Of a stretch of DNA of 64,000 nt, positions 53,839 through 63,190 are shown piece after piece; position 1 is the stretch's first letter; the number at the start of each line of letters is the position of its first letter. The stretch is from Leptospira congkakensis (lineage in GTDB: Bacteria; Spirochaetota; Leptospiria; Leptospirales; Leptospiraceae). The stretch lies in NCBI RefSeq assembly GCF_004770265.1, contig NZ_RQGQ01000016.1:496001-560000 (forward strand), read 5' to 3'. Made by a program: the position numbers and the translations under genes. The notes below the pieces were generated by a model, which did not search any database, had not been told where the DNA came from, and worked only from the letters and a program-made list of their open reading frames with translations.

Positions 53839-55605
53839 TTATAACCTTTCGGGGAAGGCACCTTTCGAAGGTGTCTTCGACCCTTTGGGTAATAAAATCA
53901 AATCTACTTTTGGAATCTCTTTTCCAGAAGTCAGTTTTTCACCAAATGCTTCCCAAGATCCTTGGGTTAAGGAAAAAGATAATAAATATTGTAAGTTCTG
54001 AAGTTCCGGTAATTTGATAAACGGAGTTCCTCCGTGTAGGATGATAAATCTTTTGTTTGGGTATTTTTTTGCTAAGGCCGCAACCGATAGAATTTCATTT
54101 TCAGAAGTAGAATCAAAAAGGTAAGTTGTGATGGTTTTATCTTTGATTTGTGCCTGGAAGGATTTGAAAGCAAAAGAGTTTATCTTTTTTGTTTTCAAAG
54201 TTTCTTTCAAACGATTGTTTTTCACAAAGGATAAAGTCTCTGTAGGTGATATTCCTGAAGTTTGGAATGAGTTTGGATAAGCACGAATGGAATCTTCGTT
54301 GATTTCTTTGACAAAGTTGTTGGATGCAGTTAACTTTGCGTATCTTTGTTTTCTTTCCTGGTTCCAGTTGGTTAGGAATTCTTTTTGTTTTTGGTTTTCC
54401 TCATAAACTTTAGGAAGAATCGAATTTTCATCATAAAGCCCAAGTTCTAATTTTTTACGAATTTGTTTTTGGACGGCTTCTTTGAGTTTGTCATGTTCTT
54501 TACCTTCTTTGTCTAGATAACGGAACTCGCCGTTTTTATAAGCATCACTTAGTTGGGCTTTGAATTTTCTTGCAGTTTCTCCCCAACTTGTCAAAAGCAC
54601 AATATTGGCACCGGCAAGGATTGTGAGAACACCTGGTTTGTCTTTTTCGTAATTTTTGGATATGGCATGCATCTCCATTGCATCCGTGATGATGATTCCA
54701 TCAAAGTTTAGGTTTTTTCGGAGAACATCTGTTAGTATGATTTTGGATAAAGTGGCAGGGTAATCTGGATCAATTTTTGGATATACGATATGAGCAGACA
54801 TCACTGCCTCGGCTCCACCTGCGATGGAACGTTTGAAAGGAATGAGTTCCAGAGTTTCTAACTCTTCTAAACTTTTATTGATGATAGGAAGTCCTAAGTG
54901 GCTATCGACTGTGGTGTCACCATGACCTGGGAAATGTTTGATCACAGGCAAACATCCACCAGCGCGCGCCCCTCTTTCATAGGCTACGGCCACATCGGAA
55001 ACACGTTTGGAATCAGAACCAAACGAACGTGTGTTGATGACAGGGTTTAATGGATTGTTATTGATATCAAGGACAGGCGCAAAAAGAAAATTGAGTCCGA
55101 GGTTACGAAGTTCATAGGAAGTTACAAAACCAACCACTTCTCCCCATTCCGTATTTCCTGTTTGGCCGACGGCCATTGCTCCTGGGTAAGGTGTGATTCC
55201 GTCTTGGACTCGGAACACTCGCCCTCCCTCTTGGTCTGTGGAGATTAGAAAAGGAGCGAGGCCCTTATCTTTGGCTGCGGCTTGCAATCCGTTTGTGAGA
55301 GAGAGGATTTCTTCTTTTTTACCGAGGTTCTTTCCAAAGAGAATGATCCCTCCGGGTTTTGTGGCTGCAATTTCTTCCAAAGCAATTGGATCCACCGTCT
55401 TTTGTGGGATGGCAATGTGGATGGTTTGGCCAACGAGTTCTTCTTCAGACATTGCTTCGGTGATGGCCCAAGCCTTTTCTTCCAACCAAGTTTTTCTTTC
55501 GTTAGCGGCAAGTTCGGTGAGATAAAATCCAAAACAATAGGATGTACCAAAAAATCCAAACACTAGGAAGAGGGAAAAAGATGTGCGAAGTAGAACTTTG
55601 TTCAT
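53839..55605 (-). CDS. family 3 glycoside hydrolase, NagZ-like
   Basis: A 588-residue exported enzyme. A signal peptide or anchor (about residues 5-28) is followed by the GH3 barrel with STDQEGGRVFRV, KHFPGHGDTTVDSHLGLP (the His/Asp general acid-base loop of NagZ-type beta-N-acetylglucosaminidases) and the nucleophile Asp in IITDAMEMHA. About 170 further residues form a C-terminal domain that E. coli NagZ lacks. It probably trims peptidoglycan or chitin-type sugars in the periplasm. The signal sequence argues against a cytoplasmic recycling role. Confidence 0.88.
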   Translation of the reverse strand: MNKVLLRTSFSLFLVFGFFGTSYCFGFYLTELAANERKTWLEEKAWAITEAMSEEELVGQTIHIAIPQKTVDPIALEEIAATKPGGIILFGKNLGKKEEILSLTNGLQAAAKDKGLAPFLISTDQEGGRVFRVQDGITPYPGAMAVGQTGNTEWGEVVGFVTSYELRNLGLNFLFAPVLDINNNPLNPVINTRSFGSDSKRVSDVAVAYERGARAGGCLPVIKHFPGHGDTTVDSHLGLPIINKSLEELETLELIPFKRSIAGGAEAVMSAHIVYPKIDPDYPATLSKIILTDVLRKNLNFDGIIITDAMEMHAISKNYEKDKPGVLTILAGANIVLLTSWGETARKFKAQLSDAYKNGEFRYLDKEGKEHDKLKEAVQKQIRKKLELGLYDENSILPKVYEENQKQKEFLTNWNQERKQRYAKLTASNNFVKEINEDSIRAYPNSFQTSGISPTETLSFVKNNRLKETLKTKKINSFAFKSFQAQIKDKTITTYLFDSTSENEILSVAALAKKYPNKRFIILHGGTPFIKLPELQNLQYLLSFSLTQGSWEAFGEKLTSGKEIPKVDLILLPKGSKTPSKGAFPERL

Positions 55606-55726
55606 AAGCTATGATGGTACGATCTACACACGGCTTTTCCGAGACAACCACGAAAAATATCTGCATTCTATGGGAATCCATCGTCTGAGTTATTTTGTGG
55701 ATGGAACTGACGGCGGCTTTACGATG

Positions 55727-55949
55727 GCCGCCAAGTTACTTAAGGATTTCAGAAGCATCATTGATATTATTTCTGTCGATGATAAGATTTATTGATTTAG
55801 CATTGAACTCTTCAATGAAAGATTTTGAAGACTCGGTTCAATTTTTTGCTGCTAAATCAAAGAAAGTAAAATACATCATCACGCGAAATAAAAAAGATTA
55901 CCCTTCCTCTGAAATCATAGTCACAAGCCCAAAGGAATTTCTTAATTGA
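55727..55949 (+). pseudogene. PIN-domain (VapC-like) toxin remnant, truncated and frameshifted
   Basis: One frame encodes KLLKDFRSIIDIISVDDKI and then meets a stop. A second frame, one base on, continues IDLALNSSMKDFEDSVQFFA and ends YIITRNKKDYPSSEI...PKEFLN at TGA 55949. Together they match the C-terminal half of a PIN-domain protein. An extra T in the run at 55788-55790 explains the frameshift. The N-terminal half, with the first catalytic Asp, is missing. No intact antitoxin gene is nearby. Confidence 0.75.
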
Positions 55950-55985
55950 ATCAAAACTTTTAAATCATAAAGTTTTGATTCAATT
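55944..55985. terminator. 17-bp perfect hairpin between convergent genes
   Basis: A 17-base arm at 55944-55960 pairs perfectly with 55969-55985 around an eight-base loop (TAAATCAT). It lies between the PIN remnant and the end of the large minus-strand lipoprotein gene. The position suggests a bidirectional terminator, but it is far longer than needed and has no clear T-run outside the stem. Confidence 0.55.
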
Positions 55986-55999
55986 GGTAATTTGGATTA

Positions 56000-58774
56000 T
56001 TATTGCTGCACACAAATCAAATGTTTTGTCTCGGAACAAACGGATTCTTGGCTAGTGATACTTGTTGTCGAAGCCATTGTCCAAGATTGTCCATATAAGA
56101 AACTAGCGGGAGTAGATGGACAATTCTGATAAGTAAATCCGTGGCAGTTATGTCGGTAAGTTAAGCCGTCTCCTGCACAAGCGGGTGTGCTTCCTTGAGT
56201 TGCTGGTGCAAGTGTGTTTGTCATCCCTGTCCAATACTGCTGACCTACCGTAGAAAACTCTCTTATTAAGCTGGTGGGATCAAATCCTGCTGATCCATTG
56301 GCAACAAATAACCTTGAGTATTCATCACTGCAGTTTGTATATCCAGAAGTATTACATCTGTAGTAATGATAATTGGCAGTCAACACCCAGTTGGTTCCGT
56401 TGGGGATACGATTATTCGCAACTGTTGGATCTCCTCCACTATTACTAACAATGAGTGCTTTATAAGTCCCTGTAGGAACTCCACCTGGTTTGTAATTGTT
56501 ACAAGTATTATCAGCACCAAACACCCCTTGTGCGGTCATCTCTCCATTGTATCCAGGGGCACCGGTGGTAGTTACGAAGATTGCCTTCCCCAGTGGTTCA
56601 TCGTCTCTATTGGTGATAGTTTGGTTGGATAAAGTAGCAGCACCACTGGAATACACAGCATCTGTATTTGCATCTTTTGTAAGGTTGACTGTATAGTCTT
56701 GGGATCCATCAGCAAAACTATCATCGGCACCAAGGATGGTGACCGTTTGTTTTCTTGCAGAATTGGCACAATTCGCATTACTTGCATCGGCATCATCCAC
56801 CCGACTTCCTGCCGGAAAGGTGAGCGTTGCGGTAGAAAGAGTCCCACATTCTCCAAAAGCAGCAGTATTTGCAGCGTGTGTTGCACATGCTACACTGACA
56901 GTGATGGTTTCTACGTTTTGTGCTCCCAAACAAACATGGATTGTGGCTGTATCCGCTGGGGTAGAGGAACCTTCTTTTGTAGAACCTAATTTAGTTACAT
57001 AGAAATATGCTTCATTGTCTGTGGTTCTTGCAAAAATATCAATTGGATTGTATGCGATGGCTCCTGTGGACAAAGCAGTAGTCACGTCCCAGTTAACTGT
57101 TCCGTCAACCTCATTGTCATCAACATGAGTCAGAAGAATACGATTTGTCCCACCTGACTCCATAAAATTATAATTTGTGCTACTCACTGTAACGCTTGCA
57201 GGAACTGTTCCTTCACTAGTATCCGTGCTAGTGAGACCAATGGTGACATCGGCCCCTGGATTGGATTGGGCAATCATCCATATATGTGAAGTCCCGCCTT
57301 CTGTAGCCGTGAGTCTGTCGCTAGCGCCAGATGTAGCCAATGGAGAGCCGGAGAAATTACATGGTTGCAATAAATGAGTACCATCATTATCACAGGAACG
57401 AATCGTAAAGGTAGGTTCCGTAACTGTTGTGTTATAAGTAGCATCCGCAGAAGATGCAACGAATGAAACAGTATAGTTTGCATTACCAGAGTTTGCTGAA
57501 TCCGACTTACCTTCCACTTGGAAAGTTTGGTAAACATTCCAGTTTGTGGAAGTAAAAGTGAGTGTTGGAGTTAATATATTACATTTATTTCCACAATTGG
57601 AAGAGAATGTGAGGGTTACATTGTTAGTTGGTTTGGTTCTTAGTTTTAACTGGAAGTTTGAATATTTAGTTCCAAACTGATTACTTTCATCGGTAGCAAA
57701 GCGATCGACAGCGCCACCAGCAGTTCCCGTGCTTCCCGTAGTGGTGTCAAATCGAATATAGGCATAACCTGGAACACTTTGGTCGCGATTGTATACCACT
57801 ACGTTTCTTGGTTTGATTCCGTTATACTCGGAGTCCGAACTGGATGTTCTTCCAACTTCAACCGTATAAACTTTGACTCCATCAATTTCTAAATCATCCA
57901 CTGCAGTCACTGTGACCAGTTGCGGTGTAGCAAAGTTAGCTGTAGTGAATGTTAAAGTCTTTGGATTGGCAGTACCCTCTCTGTTGTTTGCATTCACTGA
58001 ATCATATGTATCGTTGATCGGAATGGTTACATTCGCAGTCGGAGCAGTGCGTAATCTGATTTGAAAAGTTCCATTAGTCTCAGTTGCTGATGGACTTGGT
58101 TCTTCCATCACTCGCGAAATGTTAGAAACTCTTACCCCAGGGCTATCTGCATCATCCAGTGATAAAGTAATATCACATGCGTCCTTTCCGGTATAGGTTC
58201 CTGATGTTTCATTTCCGCTTCCATCTTTTTGTGTCATTGTTCCCAAGGCAACGATCATGGGATCCACAACTGGATTTCTGAGCGAATCATGAGAAGCCGT
58301 AAATTTAAAACATTGTCTTTCCGCAACTCCATTCCCAGTAAACGTAAGTTTGGTTGGGATAGCTACTTCTGCCCCTGGAAATGATTTAACTGAAGCGACT
58401 CGCGAACCATAGTTAGATGTGACAGTAACAGGAATTTCAACAGACCCACTAAACGGTGAGTTAGGATAGATACAAGTTTCGAAAGTACTGTAGCCCCATT
58501 GTTGAGCTCCAGACAATGTCAGCCCTGAATCGTTAGATGCATTGAAGGTCGCAGTTGTATCTCCGTCTTCTTCTAAATATACCGCCTTCGTTGTGATCGT
58601 CACATCCGACGAACAAGCAACCGTTGCTTCGTTCCCGAGCAAGCGATCGAACCTTTCGCTGAGTCCAAAAAGGAAGGTATCCCCAGCAGAAACCTGGCCG
58701 CTACAATTAGAAAATAGGAGGATAGAGAGAGCTAGGATCGAAAGAAAGGATTTTATCGGTTGGTATAATTTCAT
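56000..58774 (-). CDS. large DUF1554 lipoprotein with Calx-beta-like repeats
   Basis: A 924-residue surface or periplasmic lipoprotein. From ATG 58774 the signal peptide ends LLFSNC (Cys24). About four repeated beta-sandwich units follow, each with a TLTFT...(N/D)...V.D(N/D)E..G pattern resembling Calx-beta or bacterial Ig-like domains. The C-terminal 190 residues are a Cys-rich DUF1554 domain (KAIFVTTTGAPGYNGEM, YKALIVSNSGG, NWVLTANYHYYR). DUF1554 is typical of Leptospira exported proteins. An upstream in-frame ATG at 58858 would precede the signal peptide and is unlikely. Confidence 0.88.
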   Translation of the reverse strand: MKLYQPIKSFLSILALSILLFSNCSGQVSAGDTFLFGLSERFDRLLGNEATVACSSDVTITTKAVYLEEDGDTTATFNASNDSGLTLSGAQQWGYSTFETCIYPNSPFSGSVEIPVTVTSNYGSRVASVKSFPGAEVAIPTKLTFTGNGVAERQCFKFTASHDSLRNPVVDPMIVALGTMTQKDGSGNETSGTYTGKDACDITLSLDDADSPGVRVSNISRVMEEPSPSATETNGTFQIRLRTAPTANVTIPINDTYDSVNANNREGTANPKTLTFTTANFATPQLVTVTAVDDLEIDGVKVYTVEVGRTSSSDSEYNGIKPRNVVVYNRDQSVPGYAYIRFDTTTGSTGTAGGAVDRFATDESNQFGTKYSNFQLKLRTKPTNNVTLTFSSNCGNKCNILTPTLTFTSTNWNVYQTFQVEGKSDSANSGNANYTVSFVASSADATYNTTVTEPTFTIRSCDNDGTHLLQPCNFSGSPLATSGASDRLTATEGGTSHIWMIAQSNPGADVTIGLTSTDTSEGTVPASVTVSSTNYNFMESGGTNRILLTHVDDNEVDGTVNWDVTTALSTGAIAYNPIDIFARTTDNEAYFYVTKLGSTKEGSSTPADTATIHVCLGAQNVETITVSVACATHAANTAAFGECGTLSTATLTFPAGSRVDDADASNANCANSARKQTVTILGADDSFADGSQDYTVNLTKDANTDAVYSSGAATLSNQTITNRDDEPLGKAIFVTTTGAPGYNGEMTAQGVFGADNTCNNYKPGGVPTGTYKALIVSNSGGDPTVANNRIPNGTNWVLTANYHYYRCNTSGYTNCSDEYSRLFVANGSAGFDPTSLIREFSTVGQQYWTGMTNTLAPATQGSTPACAGDGLTYRHNCHGFTYQNCPSTPASFLYGQSWTMASTTSITSQESVCSETKHLICVQQ

Positions 58775-58937
58775 AAATAATTTCGTGCATCCATTTGTAG
58801 AGGTTGATCCAATTGTTTTCGGCAATCGGATCGGGGCAACAAAAAACGATACATGCAAGATTTTGAATGGTCGCTGGTTTTATTGTTAGCTGGTGATGAA
58901 AAATAGGGCATTTTGTAGCGGAATCCAAGGAGGCTTT

Positions 58938-58966
58938 TTAGTATGAACTCCTAATCTTTGTGTCAA
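58938..58966 (-). promoter_or_regulatory. candidate promoter of the DUF1554 lipoprotein gene
   Basis: On the minus strand a perfect TTGACA (58961-58966) is followed at 15-17 bases by CATACT or TACTAA (58938-58945). The leader to ATG 58774 would be about 155 bases. The 299-base gap to the divergent OmpA-type gene holds no gene. Confidence 0.4.
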
Positions 58967-59073
58967 TATCATGAAATCGTAGCTAGAGCCTTTCTAAATG
59001 GCGTTAAATTCAAATTCCGTAATTTATCAATTGATTTTAGCAGTTGATTCTCAAGATAAGGACTGTTGGCTTT

Positions 59074-59778
59074 ATGCGTAAAAAAATATACTTATCAATC
59101 ATAATCCAGTCCACCTTCCTTTTGTTATTTGTTACCAATTGCAATAGTATTGTAAAACAAGAATGGAAGGATTCAGTTGCTTTTCAAAAATTCTGCGGAT
59201 GTGTCACTCCTAAAGAGGAGAAAGCCGGCGACTATTTGGGGAGTTTACCAGTAGGTTCTTTGGATAAACTTGGAACTTCGGATTATTTGGAGAAATTGTA
59301 TAAAGGTCTCCGCAGTGATTTTGAACACTCCGGAACTCCATTTGAAGAAGTAGGGGGAAGTCTTGTTGGAAAAGGGGTCGAACTCAAACGTATTGAAGAT
59401 GATGAAAAAAGGTTACGAGAACTTTTAATTGTGATCGATGGGGACGTAGCTTTCCCATCTGGAAAATCAACTCTCACTCCAAAAGCAAAAGAACTCATCG
59501 CTAAAGTTGGGGACGCTATGGAAGCATACCCTGAGACCAATTGTCGAATTGGTGGACACACAGATAGTGTGGGTGCATTCTCAATGAACCTTAAGTTAAG
59601 TAAGGAACGTTCTCAATCCGTAAAACTTGAATTAAAACTAATTCACAGAATTGTTGAAGAACGTTTTAAGGAAGTGGATGGTTTCGCTGATTTACAAAAA
59701 ATAGTAGATACAATGCTTGCGGAAAAGAAAAACCGTCGAACAGAAGTTTACGTTGGGACGGTTCGCATTGTTTATTAA
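59074..59778 (+). CDS. OmpA-family lipoprotein
   Basis: A 234-residue protein from ATG 59074, with AAGGA 12 bases upstream. The signal peptide ends LLLFVTNC, a spirochaetal lipobox. The C-terminal half is an OmpA-like peptidoglycan-binding domain: VAFPSGKSTLTPKAKELIAKVG, CRIGGHTDSVGAFSMNLKLSKERSQSVK and NRRTEVYV are recognisable. It probably tethers the outer membrane to the cell wall. It overlaps the start of the next outer-membrane protein gene. A longer start at 59044 is less likely. Confidence 0.88.
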   Translation: MRKKIYLSIIIQSTFLLLFVTNCNSIVKQEWKDSVAFQKFCGCVTPKEEKAGDYLGSLPVGSLDKLGTSDYLEKLYKGLRSDFEHSGTPFEEVGGSLVGKGVELKRIEDDEKRLRELLIVIDGDVAFPSGKSTLTPKAKELIAKVGDAMEAYPETNCRIGGHTDSVGAFSMNLKLSKERSQSVKLELKLIHRIVEERFKEVDGFADLQKIVDTMLAEKKNRRTEVYVGTVRIVY

Positions 59779-60964
59779 TTTCTCGAACCGTTTATTTACA
59801 TCCTTACACTCCTTTGTATTTTTGATTTTCTTTTTAGGAATATTATTCCCTTTGTTTGCAGAAGAAACTTCTAAAGAAGGAGGAGCGGTTGGAAACAATA
59901 CCTCCGTTCCCTTAGAAGACCGCGAGGACAATAAAACTCGGATGGATATCTTCAATCAAGTGTATGAACATAGATTGATGTTTCGCGGTGGTTGGGGGAT
60001 TGGAAAACTTTCCCCTGCCATTCTGAATGAAACGGGTCCTGCTTGGTTTCAAAATTCACTCTTTCGTCAAATCTCGGAACCTGGTGCTCCCCTTTCGATT
60101 CCTTACAAACCTGCTAAAGATTTAGGTGTGAATTCTCAGTTTTGGGACATTCGGTACGGTTATAAAAATAAATTTGAAGTACAGTTTGCAGAAGATACTT
60201 CACTGGGTGTTTACAGTCGTAATCTTCCTGCTTCCAATAACTTTTTTTCGCCAAGAACTGATGCGTATTGGGCTAGCTCCTTTGAAGGAAATCGTTTGCT
60301 TCGATTTGAAGGTGTGAGCCAACACTTACGATTTTCTTACACACATCCATTCTCTAAAATTTTTATGATTGGGCCTTCCATCAATTTCCATCGTTATACG
60401 GAAAGAAATAATATATCTTATGGTTCTTATTCCACAAGTAGACCAGAAGCGGCTGTACCCAACAAAGTTACTTGGTCGATTGGGGGAGATGCCAACGCAG
60501 AATATTCTATGAAAGGAATTTTGCCAGGTATTTTCACAAAGTTTAAACTTCGTGACTGGTGGGAACTTCGTGCTCGTGTGGAACTGTTAGATCGAAAGGG
60601 AAACTTTTCTGTGTTAGGTTCTCAAATCATCCAAGAAGTATACACAGATGGAAGTTCTAACCTAAATGCAGTTGTACCGGCATATGGAGGAAAGGTAAGA
60701 GACAAAGGAACTATTATCAATTTAGAAACCTCCTTTCAATACTGCCGGTTTACTTTGGATATTGGTATGATCCGTCAAGATGTCAAAAGAACCTACGAAT
60801 CCTATCTTGGAGATACGATCGGAAATGTTCCAAGAAGTGATTATTCAGCAAGGAGTGTTTATATTGGATTTTCGGAAATGTCCGGATCCATCAAACATAC
60901 GGTGACTGAATTTTACATTATGCCTGGAGTTTCCTTTTTCTACGACGCCGACAAAATTTACTAA
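59768..60964 (+). CDS. putative outer-membrane protein
   Basis: About 398 residues from a TTG at 59768, which sits just before a signal peptide (FVFLIFFLGILFPLFAEE). The mature part is rich in aromatic residues and alternating strands (RFEGVSQHLRFSYTHPFSKIFMIGPSINFHRY) and ends FFYDADKIY, consistent with a beta-barrel. The frame stays open upstream to 59717 inside the OmpA gene. Overlap with that gene suggests cotranslation of an outer-membrane pair. The function is unknown. Confidence 0.65.
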   Translation: MFINFSNRLFTSLHSFVFLIFFLGILFPLFAEETSKEGGAVGNNTSVPLEDREDNKTRMDIFNQVYEHRLMFRGGWGIGKLSPAILNETGPAWFQNSLFRQISEPGAPLSIPYKPAKDLGVNSQFWDIRYGYKNKFEVQFAEDTSLGVYSRNLPASNNFFSPRTDAYWASSFEGNRLLRFEGVSQHLRFSYTHPFSKIFMIGPSINFHRYTERNNISYGSYSTSRPEAAVPNKVTWSIGGDANAEYSMKGILPGIFTKFKLRDWWELRARVELLDRKGNFSVLGSQIIQEVYTDGSSNLNAVVPAYGGKVRDKGTIINLETSFQYCRFTLDIGMIRQDVKRTYESYLGDTIGNVPRSDYSARSVYIGFSEMSGSIKHTVTEFYIMPGVSFFYDADKIY

Positions 60965-60982
60965 TTCCTTATTTTCCTTTGG

Positions 60983-61001
60983 TTTGTGGGTCTCCCACAA
61001 A
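60983..61001 (+). terminator. hairpin after the outer-membrane protein gene
   Basis: TTTGTGGG (60983-60990) and CCCACAAA (60994-61001) form an eight-base perfect stem with a three-base loop, 19 bases after the stop codon. Only a short T-rich stretch follows, so termination may be partial. It argues against starting the esterase gene at 60984. Confidence 0.5.
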
Positions 61002-61037
61002 TCTTTGGCTGGGAGATCTCTGCCTTTTCGCTTAAAA

Positions 61038-61736
61038 ATGTTTGATTTTTCCTTCCTTCCGAACAATCTAAAAGTTGTGCCGTATTTAATACTCATCAGT
61101 TTCTTCTTAATGATCTCTTGTGGAAATGCTTCCGACCAAACAGACAAAAACCAATTGGAATCAAAAAGTTCCGGTGATACAAAACGAATCATCTACTTTG
61201 GGGACTCACTCACCGCTGGGTATGGGCTTCTCGATTTTGAAGATGCTTGGCCCCATGTCCTCACCAAAAAAATAAATGCGGAAGGTTATTCGTATCAAAT
61301 GACAAACGCAGGAGTGTCTGGGGACACAACAAGCGGCGGCCTTGGAAGATTGGAATGGGTTTTGGCCGAAAAACCTTCTGTCTTTGTACTTGAGTTAGGT
61401 GCCAATGATATGTTGCGAGGGATTAGTCCATCCGTCACAAAAGAAAACTTACGTTCTATGATCCGCCAAATCAAATCTCAATATCCAGGAACCAAAATAT
61501 TGTTAGTTGGTATGTATGCCACACCCAATATGGGGAAAAAATATGGAAAAGAATTTAATTCTATTTATCCCGATCTTGCAAAAGAAGAGGATGTCCCGTT
61601 GGTTCCTTTTATTTTGGAGAAGGTGGCTTCCATTCGCAAACTCAACCAAAAGGATGGAATCCATCCTACTGACGTCGGACATAAACTAGTGGCAGACACA
61701 GTTTACCCTTATCTCAAACCGTTGCTTGTAAAATAG
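61038..61736 (+). CDS. GDSL esterase/lysophospholipase lipoprotein (TesA-like)
   Basis: A 232-residue protein from ATG 61038. The signal peptide ends FFLMISCGN, a likely lipobox. The SGNH-hydrolase blocks are complete: FGDSLTAGYG (nucleophile Ser), NAGVSGDTT (Gly), LELGANDMLRG (Asn) and DGIHPTDVGH (Asp and His). This fits the E. coli TesA family of periplasmic esterases and lysophospholipases. An in-frame start at 60984 lies inside the upstream hairpin and is unlikely. A terminator follows. Confidence 0.88.
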   Translation: MFDFSFLPNNLKVVPYLILISFFLMISCGNASDQTDKNQLESKSSGDTKRIIYFGDSLTAGYGLLDFEDAWPHVLTKKINAEGYSYQMTNAGVSGDTTSGGLGRLEWVLAEKPSVFVLELGANDMLRGISPSVTKENLRSMIRQIKSQYPGTKILLVGMYATPNMGKKYGKEFNSIYPDLAKEEDVPLVPFILEKVASIRKLNQKDGIHPTDVGHKLVADTVYPYLKPLLVK

Positions 61737-61805
61737 AGATAGGATAGATGATGGTTAAGATTTTTTTATAAATAGAAGTTAGATAAAATAGACGAACTAA
61801 ATCAT

Positions 61806-61830
61806 AAACCGGCCAATCATGACCGGTTTT
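61806..61830 (+). terminator. rho-independent terminator after the GDSL esterase gene
   Basis: AAACCGG (61806-61812) pairs with CCGGTTT (61823-61829) over a ten-base loop, followed by TTTTCTT. It lies about 70 bases after the stop and 26 bases before the end of the convergent lipoprotein gene. Confidence 0.7.
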
Positions 61831-61855
61831 CTTAATTTGAATTCCTTTAGCGATC

Positions 61856-62554
61856 TTAGAACTCAGTATTAAGTGTTGCACATTTTGTAGTTGCCGGTTG
61901 TGAAGAACCGTATGTACAACTCGAGATTGCAACTACTGTCGGAGGTGTTGTGAAAAAACCAGCATAGGCACCGGAATTTTGAATTGCAGTCGTACAAGCT
62001 GCTAGATTACTCCCCTCAAATGCATTTAAGGCGTAGTAATCTTCCGATGAACCTGGTTTGATAGCCGCAATTTGTGCATCAGTGTAACCGTTACCATTTT
62101 TCAATTGGTTGTAAGTTTCAGTCACAATGTTTGTTATCGCAATCACTCTCTTATTAGCAATTGATGCATTGTATTGTTCAGTAGTCATATTACGGAAAGT
62201 CGTGATTCTGTTGTTGTGAAACGTAGAAATACTAGCAGACGATGAATCACATACAGAACCTGCCTTTGTATAAATAGCTACAATTTTCTCGAGTAGAGCT
62301 TGCGTTTTAGAGATTGCTTCTTCTTTTGTAGCTGGTTGAGAACAACTACCTTTAGGAAGCGATGATACAGTCGCTGTGTAAGATGTAGAGGAGTTTTTTG
62401 TAATCTCTGCGCAGCTTCCACTTAATTGATCATTTGCATAAAGCAAAAGGGCAACCACTGGAGTGTTGTCGTCTTTTTTTTCTGGTTTGCAATTTGTAAA
62501 AGCTGTAGCTACAAAAAGTAGAGTGATGAAGATTGATATTGTTTTGTTTTCCAT
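61856..62554 (-). CDS. lipoprotein of unknown function
   Basis: A 232-residue protein. The signal peptide ends ATAFTNC (Cys22), followed by a Lys/Asp-rich tether. The mature part is small-residue-rich and mostly helical, with six further cysteines (for example SGSCAE, KGSCSQ, SVCDSS, LAACTT and SSCTYG) that could form disulfides. I recognise no family. It may be an abundant surface lipoprotein. Confidence 0.65.
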   Translation of the reverse strand: MENKTISIFITLLFVATAFTNCKPEKKDDNTPVVALLLYANDQLSGSCAEITKNSSTSYTATVSSLPKGSCSQPATKEEAISKTQALLEKIVAIYTKAGSVCDSSSASISTFHNNRITTFRNMTTEQYNASIANKRVIAITNIVTETYNQLKNGNGYTDAQIAAIKPGSSEDYYALNAFEGSNLAACTTAIQNSGAYAGFFTTPPTVVAISSCTYGSSQPATTKCATLNTEF

Positions 62555-63056
62555 TCAAGTTTCTTTATATATTTATATTACTGTTTAACAGCACTTACCA
62601 GCTAGCTTCAGATGCAGTAATCGTCAATGGAATTTAGTTTTATATAAAACTTTTTATAAATTTAAGTACTATGCACATTGTTTATATACAGGTGTTATGT
62701 GGCGTATAGAATGATTCCAAAAAATAAATTAAAGTTTTTCTTTTATGTGGAGAATAATCTTACAAAACTAAAAACTAATCATTATGATGAAGTTTGATTT
62801 GTTCATTACAAAATTTGTTTCGTTGGATTGGAGATAGATAAACAAACATCAAAAAATTGGTTCATAGATTTTTCACATAAGCTTTGTGATTTGTGACATT
62901 TCTCCACGGATTTCTTTAAAGTTTGTCATGGGATCGTATAAACGATTCGCAAACCAAACAAAGATGGTTCGTCTTAAGAGGAAAGAGAGGGAGGATTTGG
63001 CTCTTTTTTTCTTGCCGATTTGTCCAGATTCCAAATGATGGTTTCACAAACCTTCT
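62555..63056. other. AT-rich intergenic region before tRNA-Gly
   Basis: These 502 bases hold no convincing gene. Visible are a perfect 16-base palindrome AGTTTTATATAAAACT at 62636-62651, a CTGTTTAACAG palindrome near 62581, and a 28-codon open frame from about 62710 that resembles nothing known. The tRNA promoter must lie in the last 100 bases, but its elements are weak. Confidence 0.5.
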
Positions 63057-63128
63057 GCGGGAATAGCTCAGCGGTAGAGCATCTCCTTGCCAAGGAGAGG
63101 GTCGCGGGTTCAAGTCCCGTTTCCCGCT
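63057..63128 (+). tRNA. tRNA-Gly (anticodon GCC)
   Basis: A 72-base cloverleaf. The acceptor arms GCGGGAA/TTCCCGC pair fully. The D-arm is GCTC/GAGC, the anticodon stem TCTCC/GGAGA surrounds the loop TTGCCAA with anticodon GCC, and the T-arm is GCGGG/CCCGT with TTCAAGT. The 3' CCA is not encoded. It lies 62 bases upstream of trigger factor. Confidence 0.97.
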
Positions 63129-63190
63129 AATGAAGGTACGCTTCTTTTTCTTTCCACTACACTCTCTTTATTTACACTGGATATAATACG

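Noticed and set aside
59717..59767. Upstream part of the outer-membrane protein frame at 59.7 kb as coding sequence
   Set aside because: It is inside the OmpA-type gene, and the signal peptide starts later. The TTG at 59768 gives a normal N-terminus.
62710..62796. 28-codon open frame in the gap before tRNA-Gly
   Set aside because: It has no ribosome-binding site, low complexity from AT-rich DNA and no recognisable motif.
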